Below are positions 63,902 through 64,000 of a stretch of DNA of 64,000 bases, one piece after another (position 1 is the stretch's first letter; each line of letters opens with the position of its first letter). Position numbers and translations under genes: made by a program. Below the pieces are notes generated by a model. It saw only the letters and a program-made list of their open reading frames with translations, was not told where the DNA came from and did no database searches. Source of the DNA: Siderastrea siderea (lineage: Eukaryota > Cnidaria > Anthozoa > Scleractinia > Rhizangiidae); assembly GCA_964030785.1 (NCBI GenBank), contig OZ034972.1, positions 15,815,131 through 15,879,130 on the forward strand, in the 5' to 3' direction.

Positions 63902-64000
63902 CTGCAAAGACAATAAAAAATTGCTGTGATCCATTTACAAGGGTAGAATCTTTAGGGCTTTATAATCATTGCATACAAACAGCCACACAGAATTTAAAAA

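Overview
The window looks like nuclear DNA of an anthozoan cnidarian, most likely a stony coral. It is AT-rich, its genes are split into many short GT-AG exons, and it is full of small inverted-repeat elements. No species can be named from the sequence alone.

Layout. (1) 1-5799: no certain gene; one diverged tandem repeat, a TA-flanked MITE, a 1.4-kb foldback element and one weak membrane-anchor ORF. (2) 5800-11087, plus strand: six exons of an SLC6 (sodium/chloride-dependent amine or amino-acid) transporter, covering TM2 to the C-terminus. The exon with the N-terminus and TM1 was not found. (3) 11088-23352: gene-free. A dense nest of foldback and MITE-type elements lies at 13.3-19.7 kb, followed by microsatellites and two more inverted-repeat elements. 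(4) 23353-63901, minus strand: the last 30 coding exons (904 codons plus stop, every splice phase compatible) of the cohesin subunit SMC1. The N-terminal Walker A exons lie beyond the right edge. The SLC6 and SMC1 genes are convergent.

Three large elements sit in three different SMC1 introns, all with their coding strand in the same direction as SMC1. A DIRS-type tyrosine-recombinase retrotransposon (about 36.3-41.4 kb) lies inside a larger pair of minisatellite-bearing inverted arms. A BEL/Pao LTR retrotransposon (about 42.98-49.02 kb) has LTRs, primer-binding site and polypurine tract visible, and about 628 bp of its integrase gene is inverted. A 7.3-kb element with about 330-bp terminal inverted repeats (50.81-58.09 kb) carries a broken gene for a large cysteine-rich protein with an XPG/FEN-like nuclease segment. 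The protein resembles a family very abundant in invertebrate genomes; assignment to the Academ DNA transposon superfamily is my inference.

Smaller items of interest are a perfect 431-bp tandem duplication holding a hammerhead-like motif, a decayed roughly 55-65-bp tandem repeat at 62.46-63.07 kb, a GC-rich palindrome at 15.4 kb, and two cases where a nested MITE insertion can be resolved exactly by comparing the two arms of its host element.

Only SLC6 and SMC1 look like functional host genes. All the element-borne frames carry breaks except the DIRS gag and RT/RNase H frames, which are open.
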